Assembly (NCBI GenBank): GCA_964017235.1
Contig: OZ024934.1
Location: 88,440,706-88,504,705 of the forward strand
Direction: 5' to 3'
From: Sabellastarte sp. h YS-2021
Lineage: Eukaryota > Annelida > Polychaeta > Sabellida > Sabellidae
Length of the DNA stretch: 64,000 bases
Each line of letters starts with the position of its first letter. Position 1 is the first letter of the stretch. This document shows positions 60,701 to 64,000 of this stretch, one piece after another. The position numbers and the translations under genes are program-made. The notes beneath the pieces are model-generated. The model ran no database searches, had not been told where the DNA came from, and saw only the letters and a list, made by a program, of their open reading frames with translations.

Positions 60701-63700
60701 CATCTATTTTCCGTGGTGTGACAGTTAATAAACTTAAACTTATTGAATTTAATAACTCTAAATTGCTTTTTTGGCTGTTGACAAATTGTTTAAAAAGAAA
60801 CTTAACTACTAAAAGAGTAATTTCTTTTAAATTATTTTATTACATTCAATAAAATGCTGCAATAAAAATGTTCACAAAATGCAGTGAAAGTACACTAACT
60901 CTGGTGACCTCAAAAAGAGACATGCTTTATAAACGTGACAAAAAATGCAGGCAAGAGAAGATCAATACTTGTGTTTAACATATGTATGTGAAAGTAGATT
61001 TCTGTGCTAACTTTTGAATGAATTGGTTTTAACATTAAAAGTGGTGTTTTTATATTATTGTAATTTTTTATTACACAAAGACTACAGGTTTGAATCATTG
61101 TTACATATTTGTTAGTTAAATGATTATAAAAGTATTTTTTAAAAATGTAATTCATTCAAAACAATGTTTATGTATTTCTCCGACTGTGGCATTCACAGTG
61201 TCCTCATATATAACTTCTAAGTACTTATTTTATGTCACGATAGACTGGTGTATCTTCGTTGCTAAGGGAGCAATATCTGTCAGTACTGATGGCTGTGGCA
61301 GAGTGTATTAATTTATAAATTTATTTTTGAAATTACTGGTAGATGTATCTTGAAGAGAAACTTTGTCAGTGAAATTACAAGATAAATGATAAATAGGAAA
61401 TAAATCTTGAGAATAATACTGATGGAAGCAAAACTGTCCAATTACGTGTAAAAAAAAATCCCTTGTCCTTTGAAGGTAAACAAGTACACGTGGCTTTCAG
61501 TTTACAGTTATAAACTGCCTCATTTTTCACTCTGTTGCTGTTACATTGCAAAACAAAACCTGTCAAATCACTGTAAATTTACAAAGCAAGCCGAAATATG
61601 TGTGTGTGCTTTGTGTGTAGATCAATATATATATACTCTAAATATAAACGGACAAGCGTAAGCGTACTAGCCTTGCTGTGTGACGTAGTTCAACATATTT
61701 GTAAACACTACGAAGAAGTCCGTGCATAGCAACAAATATGTGCTTTCTACACAGGTCCCCTAGCGAGGACTACACTAACTAAATATACGTTGTTACGTTG
61801 ATAGCCCCTTAATACACCTTGTGGGTGAAAGATACGATGGCCAGTAATTGCAGTTACGAATGTATCATTGAGATCAGTCTCTGAACATATAGAATAATTG
61901 ATTATTTAACATAAATCTTACCTTTCCATTTACAAGTGAGTATAAATGTGCTTTTTAAAACATTTTACGTAGTTTTAATTTATTAATTTTTTGAGTAAAA
62001 AAGTAAAATTTTTTGTTAGTTTATTTTTTATTACATAATTTATTTTTAAAAAATTCAGTTACCATATTACAGATACAAATTTATTAACAATGTGCAATAC
62101 CTTTATAATGTAGCAGTTAGAATTGGTGACAGCTGATATTTTTCTACATAATTTTACTAAATTAATTAATATAATTGTTGGATCTGTCATAAAATTTTTA
62201 TATGTTCATGTTTACCTCCACATTTACAGGAATAATTCTGGCCTTTATCTAATCTAATCTACTGCTTTGCAGGCGCAATATCTTCCCCATTAAGGGGAAC
62301 TCAGTGCGCTAGTAACAAAAATCATTTCTTATAAGGAGAGTCGAGGGGCGTTCAAGGTCAGTGTACCGGGTTTGTGGGTGGAACCGAGAGGGAAGGAGAC
62401 TAAGTTGGGAAGCTAGAGTTGAAAAGGTGCATTTTGAGGTGTTTCCTGAAAGATGCGACAGAGGGACTGTTTCTTATTTGGAAGGGGAGAGAGTTCCAAA
62501 AAACTGGGGCATAGTGACTAAAAGAATTTGAGAAGTGTTTAATTGATTTATGAACTCTACGGTCAAAAGTGGGGGTATGAAGGAACTTGAGTTTAGGGGT
62601 ACTTCGTCTAGTATTTCTGAAGGAAGTGTAGGGGTGGATTAGTTCTCTTAGGTAAACAGGCTGACCTTGGTTGAGGATTTTATATGTAATGAGGCCTATT
62701 TTGAATTGTACCCTATACCTAAGTGGAAGCCAATGGAGTTTTTTCAGTTGAGGGGTGATGTGAGAAAATTTTGAGGAACAGGTGACAACCCTGCAGAGTG
62801 AGTTTTGCACTAGTTGCAATCTTCTTAGCTCAAAGTCTGTGAGTGATAGAAACAGGGAATTGCAGTAGTCCAATCTGCTGCTGACCAAGGCATTGACTAA
62901 AAGAACTGATGTTTTAAGGTCCAGAAGGGGGCGTATTCTGTAGAGGTCTCTTGCATGAGCTCTAGTGGACTTTATGACCTGTGACACATGGTTGGAGAAA
63001 GTGAAGTTGGAGTCAAACGCCACTCCGAGGTTCTTGACACTTTGTGCTGGTGAGACCTGATTACCAAGAATATTGATTGGAAAGTGAGGAAGGAGTTGTT
63101 TACGGTTGTTTTTCGAACCTATCAAAATGAACTCAGTTTTATCAGGGTTGAGTTTTAATTTATTTGTGAACATGAAGTTTTGGATGTCGTTTAGGCAATT
63201 TTTTAGTTTTTGTACAGAGTGAGAAAAATTTGCTGGAGAGAGTGAAATGTATAGCTGAGTCTCATCGGCGTAGAAATGGTACTTGATGCTACTCTAAGAT
63301 TGAATGATGGAGCTGATTGGGTTGGTGTAAAGGGAAAAAAGAATTGGACCAAGGACGGAGCCCTGGGGGACCCCATGCTGAAGGGCAACAGGATTTGAGA
63401 ATGTGCTTTATTTGAGAATGTGCTTTATCAAGACAATTAATCGATCATGAAAATTGGGGACAGTTTGTACCACTACCAAGTAGCATCTTTCACTTGATTT
63501 TCTCCAATGAAGCTGCATATGCAATTTAGTATGCTTGTTTATTCTGCACAACAATAACAGCTTTTCACCTTGTGGACAGAAGGGATGTACTGTTTTGGCA
63601 GGTGGTTGGTCAGGTCTGCCTCGGTAAATTTGCTTGGAAAGCCACTCAGCAGAATGATTGTGGACTGCAGCACGGCATTAGGAATGGTCCAATCACTTGT
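24665..63700 (-). CDS. GNPTAB: N-acetylglucosamine-1-phosphotransferase alpha/beta precursor (21 exons in window, 5' incomplete)
   Basis: Golgi enzyme that puts GlcNAc-1-phosphate on mannoses of lysosomal enzymes, the first step of the mannose-6-phosphate signal. Coding exons, in transcript order: 63569-63700, 60424-60498, 60181-60252, 59775-59822, 58220-58351, 57280-57450, 43050-43251, 42153-42323, 40899-41113, 39544-39698, 38749-38873, 36923-38043, 35612-35805, 31152-31304, 30519-30690, 29487-29572, 28832-28933, 28037-28091, 27279-27391, 26413-26503, 24665-24739. All internal junctions are GT-AG and phases fit, giving 1219 residues. Order: spacer part, Stealth region with MNDDVMF, two LNR repeats (220-250, 280-310), a Gln/Asn-rich insert (about 565-843), RQLL/D (891-895) as likely site-1-protease site, [12 protein letters not shown]-hand 984-995, membrane helix 1177-1193, stop. 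The N-terminal anchor and first catalytic region lie right of the window. Confidence 0.95.
25130..25975. repeat. Degenerate ~140-bp tandem repeat rich in AAGGTCA
   Basis: The marker CAAGATTTTATAGGTCAAGG or a variant occurs at 25255, 25395, 25532, 25678 and 25814 (spacings 140, 137, 146, 136). Each unit also has CACACCTACA-CCCCTAACC and two or three AAGGTCA motifs. It lies in the last GNPTAB intron. Confidence 0.85.
26413..26503 (-). CDS. GNPTAB: GNPTAB exon: C-terminal transmembrane helix
   Basis: Residues 1165-1195. A basic/aromatic run ([10 protein letters not shown]) precedes a hydrophobic helix, [17 protein letters not shown], the expected C-terminal anchor of the beta subunit in the Golgi membrane. 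Confidence 0.95.
27279..27391 (-). CDS. GNPTAB: GNPTAB exon: C-terminal catalytic block
   Basis: Residues 1128-1165: [20 protein letters not shown] then [18 protein letters not shown], highly conserved. Ends in phase 2. Confidence 0.96.
27837..27877. repeat. Adjacent poly-C and poly-A tracts
   Basis: About twenty C followed by about eighteen A in a GNPTAB intron. Such homopolymers are prone to length error in assemblies. Similar tracts occur near 12739-12760 (C then T) and 50011-50036 (T). Confidence 0.9.
28037..28091 (-). CDS. GNPTAB: GNPTAB short exon: Stealth conserved region 4
   Basis: A 55-bp exon for residues 1109-1127, [19 protein letters not shown]; matches [12 protein letters not shown]. 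Acceptor TGTTTTCAG, donor AAAACT/GTAAGT. Confidence 0.95.
28832..28933 (-). CDS. GNPTAB: GNPTAB exon: beta-subunit Stealth block
   Basis: Residues 1075-1109, with [20 protein letters not shown] and RKNPK, close to vertebrate GNPTAB. Ends in phase 2. Confidence 0.96.
29487..29572 (-). CDS. GNPTAB: GNPTAB exon: beta-subunit segment
   Basis: Residues 1047-1075: [20 protein letters not shown] then KFKAGTKYR, aligned with the PPVTKSLVTNC ... NKYRF block. Ends in phase 2. Confidence 0.92.
29730..30540 (-). repeat. Degenerate ~35-bp minisatellite built from the GNPTAB exon/intron junction
   Basis: Units read on the minus strand as CAGTACTATGACACTAATATG then GTGAGTGCTAAAAC, i.e. the last codons and donor site of the exon ending at 30519. 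At least fifteen imperfect copies run from that exon into the intron. Several keep ATG/GTGAG (near 30484, 30412, 30381, 30104 and 29738). Confidence 0.8.
30519..30690 (-). CDS. GNPTAB: GNPTAB exon: EF-hand end and beta-subunit helix
   Basis: Residues 989-1046: [18 protein letters not shown] completes the EF-hand (E995). [13 protein letters not shown] and QYYDTSM follow. The donor ACTAGTATG/GTGAGTGTT is the template of a degenerate minisatellite in the following intron. Confidence 0.96.
31152..31304 (-). CDS. GNPTAB: GNPTAB exon: beta subunit, start of EF-hand
   Basis: Residues 938-989: [31 protein letters not shown] and [12 protein letters not shown]. The EF-hand loop begins at D984 and continues in the next exon. 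Confidence 0.96.
31696..31772 (-). repeat. tRNA-derived (SINE-like) sequence
   Basis: Read on the minus strand, a 77-nt stretch begins TCTGCC and ends GGCAGA (pairing stem), has an A-box-like TATGCCCAGTGAG and a B-box-like GGTTCGAACC. A non-tRNA body seems to continue toward 31600. It is more likely a SINE head than a working tRNA, because the anticodon arm is not clear. Confidence 0.5.
32545..34270. repeat. 133-bp tandem array, about 13 units
   Basis: GGGTCTGAAACTTCAC occurs at 32650, 32783, 32915, 33048, 33181, (variant) 33314, 33447, 33580 and onward, spacing 133 (once 132). Units contain AGTAGGTGAATGAGTTATTT and TTTACTCATTTTGAGTAGG. Neighbouring units are nearly identical, suggesting recent homogenisation. 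Confidence 0.95.
34270..35010. repeat. 169-bp satellite units, short array
   Basis: Four to five units with the start points of equivalent sequence at 34475, 34644 and 34813 (169 apart). Same monomer family as the long array at 43.6-48.9 kb but a distinct subtype (TAGCACGGTTTTCGAGATAT instead of TCGCACGGTTAAGGAGATAG). Confidence 0.9.
35612..35805 (-). CDS. GNPTAB: GNPTAB exon: alpha/beta cleavage site and start of beta
   Basis: Residues 874-938. RQLL/D at 891-895 aligns with the vertebrate site-1-protease site RQLK/D and fits the R-x-hydrophobic-x pattern. [10 protein letters not shown] and [15 protein letters not shown] (Stealth region 3) follow. Ends in phase 2. Confidence 0.96.
36439..36788. 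mobile_element. Possible MITE, 350 bp
   Basis: Ends are inverted repeats: TAAGTAGGAACTATACCT on the left and TAAGTATGAACTACACCT in reverse complement on the right. Inside, GTCCGTGTCC and GGACACGGA pairs add symmetry. A TA target duplication is plausible. Confidence 0.55.
36923..38043 (-). CDS. GNPTAB: GNPTAB large exon encoding the Gln/Asn-rich insert
   Basis: Residues 500-873 in a single 1121-bp exon. It opens with [20 protein letters not shown], then a charged linker, then about 280 residues rich in Gln and Asn, and closes with [19 protein letters not shown], which matches the RKL...GFLPWEK block of vertebrates. The vertebrate protein has no comparable Gln/Asn tract here. Donor CAGAAG/GTTTGT is slightly non-consensus. 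Confidence 0.93.
37013..37849 (-). other. GNPTAB: Gln/Asn-rich, prion-like low-complexity domain within GNPTAB
   Basis: Residues about 565-843. By hand count roughly 40 percent of residues are Gln or Asn. A loose unit recurs, INQ-x-(F/L)-GQN-x-(E/D)-Q-P, e.g. [13 protein letters not shown] and [14 protein letters not shown], alongside duplicated [15 protein letters not shown] runs. It sits just before the alpha/beta cleavage site. The expansion probably arose by in-frame tandem duplication. Confidence 0.9.
38749..38873 (-). CDS. GNPTAB: GNPTAB exon: alpha-subunit segment with [11 protein letters not shown]
   Basis: Residues 458-500. [16 protein letters not shown] corresponds to the VNISLLPKD block of vertebrates. 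Starts in phase 2 and ends in phase 1. Confidence 0.9.
39544..39698 (-). CDS. GNPTAB: GNPTAB exon: alpha-subunit segment
   Basis: Residues 407-458: [14 protein letters not shown], then a Lys-rich helical stretch and [11 protein letters not shown]. Weakly conserved; assigned by phase continuity and the TVEVDTR-like start. Confidence 0.85.
40121..40479. mobile_element. hAT-like MITE, 359 bp
   Basis: Inverted ends TAAGGCTGTGA / TAAGGCTGTGA (right end in reverse complement). The flanking 8-mers ATTTTTTC and CTTTTTTC differ by one base. Inside, CGGGTAACCG is repeated in both orientations. Confidence 0.75.
40618..40760 (+). repeat. Dispersed repeat, copy 1
   Basis: Similar to 63815-63955: GTAAGAAATCTAA, AAATTCGCCA-TGTGGAAAT, AATAAAATAA, GTTGAAT-TAGTAAATTAA and TGAACT-AAAAATACCAA in the same order. 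Both copies lie in GNPTAB introns. Confidence 0.7.
40899..41113 (-). CDS. GNPTAB: GNPTAB exon: alpha-subunit beta-rich region
   Basis: Residues 335-406, with [20 protein letters not shown] (family block LIMHSGMNATT) and ending ATDTRE. Contains NIS and NAT sequons. Confidence 0.93.
42153..42323 (-). CDS. GNPTAB: GNPTAB exon: LNR/Notch repeat 2
   Basis: Residues 278-335. Cysteines C280, C284, C294, C298, C303, C310 and the GYDAGDC end. In vertebrates the two LNR modules take part in substrate recognition. Phase 1 at both junctions. Confidence 0.97.
43050..43251 (-). CDS. GNPTAB: GNPTAB exon: LNR/Notch repeat 1 and Gly-rich linker
   Basis: Residues 211-277. The six LNR cysteines are C220, C224, C234, C238, C243 and C250, with DWDGGDC as the calcium-binding end. 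A Gly/Ala/Trp-rich linker follows. Ends in phase 1 (donor GCCT/GTGAGT). Confidence 0.97.
43640..48880. repeat. 169-bp satellite array, about 31 monomers
   Basis: Monomers carry AAAATTCAAAATGGCCGCCA, TTTTTGGGGAGGGG, GATACCCTGTGGGTCGAAAA and CTCTATCTCGCACGGTTAAG. Equivalent positions recur every 169 bp. Variant monomers repeat at a longer period of 1690 bp (ten monomers): for example the TTACCAAGAGTACAATGCTC variant at 44941 and 46631, and TGGAGAGGGG at 45761 and 47451. The array lies in GNPTAB intron 6. Short open frames on both strands come from the monomer and are not genes. Confidence 0.95.
43640..49328 (+). mobile_element. Satellite-bearing Helentron/'pearl'-like element in GNPTAB intron 6
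   Basis: The array is followed by a unique tail (48880-49300) that also exists at 18165-18520 without an array, so the two form a dispersed unit. The tail has GACGCCGGACATCGG repeats and ends in a hairpin, TCCACCCCCC-A-GGGGGGTGGA (49308-49328). The left boundary near 43600 is uncertain. Confidence 0.55.
49355..49572 (-). repeat. 3' inverted terminal repeat of C with outer extension
   Basis: 49391-49572 is the reverse complement of 55409-55598. The outer part (GCAAATTTAATAAGTAAATT and following) is found in reverse complement inside the internal complementary region. Confidence 0.9.
49634..49730 (-). repeat. Internal complementary region of C
   Basis: First half (TGTCCATTGGATAGGGTATT to AATTTGC) is complementary to the 3' outer end 49355-49425. 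Second half (ATTGCGTTAATACATCCTAT and on) is complementary to the 5' outer end 55560-55602; the bases CATCC versus CCC distinguish the two ends. Confidence 0.9.
50084..53293 (-). CDS. DIRS tyrosine recombinase ORF of C, with long upstream overlap of the RT frame
   Basis: Frame of 1069 codons. The recognisable recombinase is the C-terminal third, starting near [22 protein letters not shown]-like N domain, [12 protein letters not shown] with the first catalytic Arg, H1004-x-x-R1007, H1029-W1030 and nucleophile Y1040. It would resolve or integrate the circular DNA intermediate. The first about 700 codons overlap the RT/RNase H region in another frame and are rich in Ser, Pro, Gly and Arg. Whether they are translated is unknown; the real start may be internal or reached by frameshifting. 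Confidence 0.85.
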   Translation of the reverse strand: MFNSVRSTAADREPYRKDNEHYVTCKLKCCLSCSYCTRAITKERRKSRVSRLSRQERHIKICQKCFFCHSIVICQSCYQCPQCCHKSACRSQITKFLENLAGSGCRSESGTNIERGLYPPLSDPAKADKVPYSHQLLWQSSQEQLPARGITSAYDQKRHRTSKQTKVVRFLQPTILGPQTGKQVETYPRPEQSKPVSQGGKIQNGDTGNHQDLPPARGVGDLNRLQGRLLPHTNTRTVQKISEISCPGADLPVQGPPFRAGHSALGVYYNSKGGKTDGTKTGYKNPPVPRRLVGQSFIPPGMSASYTETNADMPEIGLAGEHRKVRIGTQTNLQLCRLPIRPSSRPGQTHSGPVAESSGQDTTVTCQTFLLSPGVHVSSRLTDSHRKAGPSRSVAHETSPMASQKQLEDTGIVRKDNSSYKISTPTLAVVAERGECPHRPTPTSSKTRLTDLYRRVKRRLGRSFKRTYCKRGVVHPGKQTAHKLSGTQSRLPSLKAIPGLLFKQDSPGGHRQHHCGGLHKQGRRHEVRSTMCTALEDPNLVQQEPSDPKGTSHPRPVERGSGQAIQARADYSDRMGSASPSVRPYMQQVASTSNGSFCHQIQHQTPNVCVTGARSGGHCSGRTESVMGGSGCLCFPTSSHLGQSGGETSGLPLQKNDSYCPRVAEHDLVLGPGGNVQPNPTEPALFTQPPVSTLQSNASQESHKSKPPCLAPRATAIKKQGFSEAVAARIEAPQRGSTRSVYEAKWTIFTKWCITNKVDFRAPPVKSVAEFLMYLFEDRKLQPSTIDGYRSAIADKLGNSPNNLSKDENLTRLLDSFHRDRPKGRRGIPSWNLSLVLHQLTKPPFEPLKDATLKHLTFKTVFLLALGSGKRRSEIHAWQNKNIRHQSDWSKVSLYPSPSFLSKNQLAKEGPDSVAPVVIPALAPTLDKSLKSDRSLCPVRALRYYLDRTSDIRQNKELVFVSFKKGFDKDISPATISSWIKQTVILCYELSDQEAHTLHQVKAHDVRAFAASKAFQSGISLEQILSACHWKSHNTFTQFYLKDVAWADTELFHLGPVVAAQQIHPETKI
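50998..53439 (-). CDS. DIRS reverse transcriptase / RNase H / methyltransferase-like ORF of C
   Basis: Frame of 813 codons. RT about 205-380, with LPFGLATAP and YLDD at 337-340. RNase H acidic residues D503, E535, D560 and D611. Residues about 621-730 ([38 protein letters not shown]) are the DIRS region usually called Dam-methylase-like. The first about 130 residues have no recognised domain and overlap the end of gag, so the true start may be later. All catalytic residues are present. Confidence 0.88.
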   Translation of the reverse strand: MTGQNPSRTKTRTDRLGRTYHAHNVGRTRPDLNVPPDRPRVSSSINDNQCLTQLDPLLLTGSPTGKTMNTMLPVNLSVVYHAHTAPGQSQKKDVSPGLADCQGKKDTLKYVKSVSSVIPLSYVNHVISAPNVVTNRPVGARLQNFWKTWLDLGAGPKVVQILKEGYTLPFRIRPKLTRSPIVISCYGNPRRNSYLLEALHQLMTKNAIELVNKQRSLGFFNRLFLVPKPENKWRPILDLSNLNQFLKVEKFKMETPETIRTSLQQGEWVTSIDFKDAYFHIPIQEQSRKYLRFHVQGRTYQFKALPFGLATAPLEFTIIVKEVKLMALKQGIRIHQYLDDWLVRASSHQVCLHHTQKLMQICQKLGWLVNIEKSELEPKQIFNFVGYQFDLQAGRVRPTPDRWQNLQDKILQLLARPSCSAREFMSLVGLLTATEKQVHLGRLHMRPVQWHLKNNWRIPESLEKTIPLTRSLHPHLQWWLREENVLTGQPLHPAKHALQIFTDASKEGWGAHLNEHTARGVWSIPESKLHINYLELKAVFLALKQFQDFCSNKTVLVATDNTTVVAYINKEGGMKSGQLCALLWRILTWCNRNQVTLRARHIPGRLNVVADKLSRLGQIIQTEWALLPQVFDLICNRWHRPQMDLFATRFNTKLPMFVSPVPDPAATAVDALSLSWEDLDAYAFPPAAILGKVVEKLLDCPCKRMILIAPGWPNMTWFWDLVEMSSQIPLSLPYLPNLLSQPFNQTPHRSLTNLNLHAWLLEPLQSKNRVSLRQWRQELKLLRGALPDQSMRQNGPFLQNGASLIRWTSGHPL
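53300..55285 (-). CDS. DIRS gag-like ORF1 of C
   Basis: Frame of 661 codons. The Cys/His motif is C11, H13, H21, C24, C27, C37, C45, C48, with the same spacing core as A, B1 and B2. It is followed by Lys-rich and Ser-rich segments, an acidic stretch ([20 protein letters not shown]), a conserved block ([17 protein letters not shown]) and a basic, Gln-rich tail. Expected to bind the element RNA; this is inferred from position. The ATG at 55285 has the family start MSSP. Confidence 0.85.
   Translation of the reverse strand: MSSPSQRRGGCGHMMAGFDTHAVCARCRDKKKGSDPCVETPPKPCSHCDSLSPQQLAQLSTPSYQLKKEKKKDSNLASPAQDTLSPTLIDPNLVSVVGVVDGQSSGLSGPAEKKVKKTEKAEAKKSSSRSAKSSKPVKASSSGQGPSTDTSTDLALSELDKKWSERLNKLEALLLSRTLDRPQETVFSTVKVTPSHPPPASGVRPEPFLDPATQSIPPTDLVADAPASDTPIQPASVKPSTSGHPAPTNTGAVNRQLTPAFDTSRRDSPSSSDSDSDSLSSDRPVVDLLPEEGELSDGQDGDLSDQEQAMSTEQSYRETMRGIRSYMDWSHIPDLDSGTTTSEDNPFAAPKSQAPGKVSVNLPTDEWLCRKMSKLNLTLVQGYPTRTSDSGGLLRDQFVRVPKSQHKWYGCQPAKSKDSESVSSWNTGYSRLNSTYLRIARQAGIASSPPMSRQVSQETLRKWERSARESTVICNQAASFNRCLVKIQDNMGVQLKAIRTDSKGKASNKVSAAVDELQFLLDFNNSVCQAMAKAMEHLTEFVFVNMANTTLLRRDSYLSYLKAGIKADTLHALRTSPLHLETLFPDSLIKRAEEDISEHDKGRSSSVYKDRRYHPYDRPESKSDKNQDRPAWKNLSRTQRRKNKARSQRSSRPAKGQQQYK
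55409..55602 (-). repeat. 5' inverted terminal repeat of C
   Basis: Reverse complement of 49391-49572; outer end CAATTGTCCATTGGATAGG, then ATGTATTAACGCAATAAAA. Confidence 0.9.
55855..56575. repeat. 38-bp minisatellite, about 18 units
   Basis: Unit TAGACAGGYGAGGTAGATCT then GAAAATACAGSTGTAAAA; spacing 38 bp (e.g. 56043 and 56081). Two alternating subtypes (GCGAGGTA with GCTGTA, GTGAGTTA with GGTGTA) suggest a 76-bp higher unit. In GNPTAB intron 6. Confidence 0.92.
57280..57450 (-). CDS. GNPTAB: GNPTAB exon: Stealth region with DD motif
   Basis: Residues 154-210, including [16 protein letters not shown] and [19 protein letters not shown]; the paired Asp residues are characteristic of the Stealth family and probably bind metal. 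The following intron is the largest seen, 14,028 bp. Confidence 0.97.
58220..58351 (-). CDS. GNPTAB: GNPTAB exon: Stealth conserved region 2
   Basis: Residues 110-153, with [31 protein letters not shown] and LVTHE, nearly identical to vertebrate GNPTAB. Part of the catalytic phosphotransferase fold. Phase 0-0. Confidence 0.97.
58728..58830. repeat. Short 51-bp direct duplication
   Basis: GGACTGATATATGTAACAGT and its continuation recur once about 51 bp later in a GNPTAB intron. No function apparent. Confidence 0.6.
59775..59822 (-). CDS. GNPTAB: GNPTAB short exon leading into the Stealth core
   Basis: A 48-bp exon encoding [16 protein letters not shown] (residues 94-109); the vertebrate proteins have RFEDNEELRYSL at this point. 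Acceptor ATTTACAG, donor GAG/GTGGGT. Confidence 0.9.
60181..60252 (-). CDS. GNPTAB: GNPTAB exon: spacer region ending in LWDL
   Basis: Encodes [20 protein letters not shown] plus DLRD, residues 70-93, matching the LLWDL block of the family. Contains an N-glycosylation sequon (NVT). Phase 0-0. Confidence 0.9.
60424..60498 (-). CDS. GNPTAB: GNPTAB exon: spacer region
   Basis: Encodes [14 protein letters not shown] and EECDKFLE, residues 45-69. Acceptor CACTTCCAG, donor CTGGAG/GTAACT, phase 0-0. Confidence 0.85.
60642..61808. mobile_element. MITE-like element flanked by TTAA, 1.17 kb
   Basis: Inverted ends GGGGCTATCAACGTAAC on both sides (right end in reverse complement), continuing with one mismatch to about 24 bp. 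TTAA lies outside each end (60638-60641 and 61809-61812), as for piggyBac-type insertion, though the motif is palindromic and the class is uncertain. No transposase frame. Confidence 0.7.
62250..63415 (-). mobile_element. 3' fragment of a CR1/Rex1-like non-LTR retrotransposon
   Basis: Minus-strand C-terminal part of a LINE reverse transcriptase: [19 protein letters not shown] and YADETQLY (63270-63390), then in another frame [56 protein letters not shown] and [12 protein letters not shown] (62400-63173). A frame change and a stop (63296-63298) separate the two parts, so it is dead. The 3' end has short TTAGA repeats (GTAGATTAGATTAGATAAAG). Typical 5' truncation. Confidence 0.85.
63569..63700 (-). 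CDS. GNPTAB: GNPTAB exon (first in window): spacer region
   Basis: Encodes residues 1-44 of the partial protein, including [18 protein letters not shown], which aligns with the SGFP block of vertebrate GNPTAB. Acceptor CTCTTTCAG, donor CACAAG/GTGAAA; phase 0 at both ends. The preceding exons are outside the window. Confidence 0.85.
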
Positions 63701-63814
63701 CTGAAAGAGATGAAACAAGGTAAACATTTGTACTTAACTTGTACTCATTAACCAATACAGTATTGGCAAAAAGTACAAAATGCTGAATCATTTTGGTAGG
63801 GCCAGAACAAGTAG

Positions 63815-63955
63815 AGTAAGAAATCTAATATTCACCACATATCTGAAATTCGCCACATGTGGAAATACTAATAAAATAAATGAATTGAGATGAGACTGGT
63901 TGAATATGTAGTAAATTAAAGCTTTCTGAACTGAAAAATACCAATTTTAAGACAA
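63815..63955 (+). repeat. Dispersed repeat, copy 2
   Basis: Second copy of the sequence at 40618-40760, about 23 kb away in the same gene. Confidence 0.7.
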
Positions 63956-64000
63956 AAAAAATCACTATTTTTATAAAATCAACTAAGGTTTTAGAGGTGG

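Overview
The window looks like nuclear DNA of an invertebrate animal, most likely a mollusc and perhaps a bivalve. It holds an intron-rich animal gene, DIRS-type tyrosine-recombinase retrotransposons, hAT-like MITEs, a LINE fragment, and mobile elements carrying 133-, 147- or 169-bp tandem arrays like those known from bivalve Helentron/'pearl' families. The phylum is an inference from element types, not from a marker gene.

Layout: (1) 1-1684, the 5' part of a DIRS element (A) running off the left edge. (2) 1688-2926, an ankyrin/SOCS-box (ASB-like) coding remnant on the + strand with three -1 frameshifts. (3) 3124-10763, a decayed DIRS element (B1) whose gag is split by a Helitron-like insertion with an exact 147-bp tandem array. 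(4) 11925-18121, a second copy of that family (B2) with a fused RT/RNase H/recombinase frame of 1113 codons. (5) 18.1-24.6 kb, non-coding DNA with fragments of tandem-repeat elements and a hAT-like MITE with a perfect 8-bp target duplication. (6) 24665-63700, minus strand: the GNPTAB orthologue (GlcNAc-1-phosphotransferase alpha/beta precursor). I resolved 21 exons with canonical splice sites and matching phases: 1219 codons plus stop. The N-terminal exons lie beyond the right edge.

The GNPTAB introns hold most of the repeats: a degenerate minisatellite copying a 5' splice site (29.7-30.5 kb), a composite element with a 133-bp array inside 169-bp units (32.0-35.4 kb), a 169-bp satellite of about 31 monomers with a 1690-bp higher-order period (43.6-48.9 kb), an apparently intact DIRS element C (49.36-55.60 kb), a 38-bp minisatellite, MITEs, a tRNA-derived sequence and a LINE fragment.

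GNPTAB keeps its Stealth regions, two LNR/Notch repeats, a plausible site-1-protease cleavage motif, an EF-hand and a C-terminal membrane anchor. Its largest exon also encodes a Gln/Asn-rich stretch of about 280 residues. All four DIRS copies are coded on the minus strand. They share a Cys/His-rich motif at the start of gag, inverted terminal repeats, and (B1, B2, C) an internal complementary region matching both outer ends. I saw no bacterial, CRISPR or viral system; the most unusual signals are repeat structures and overlapping reading frames.
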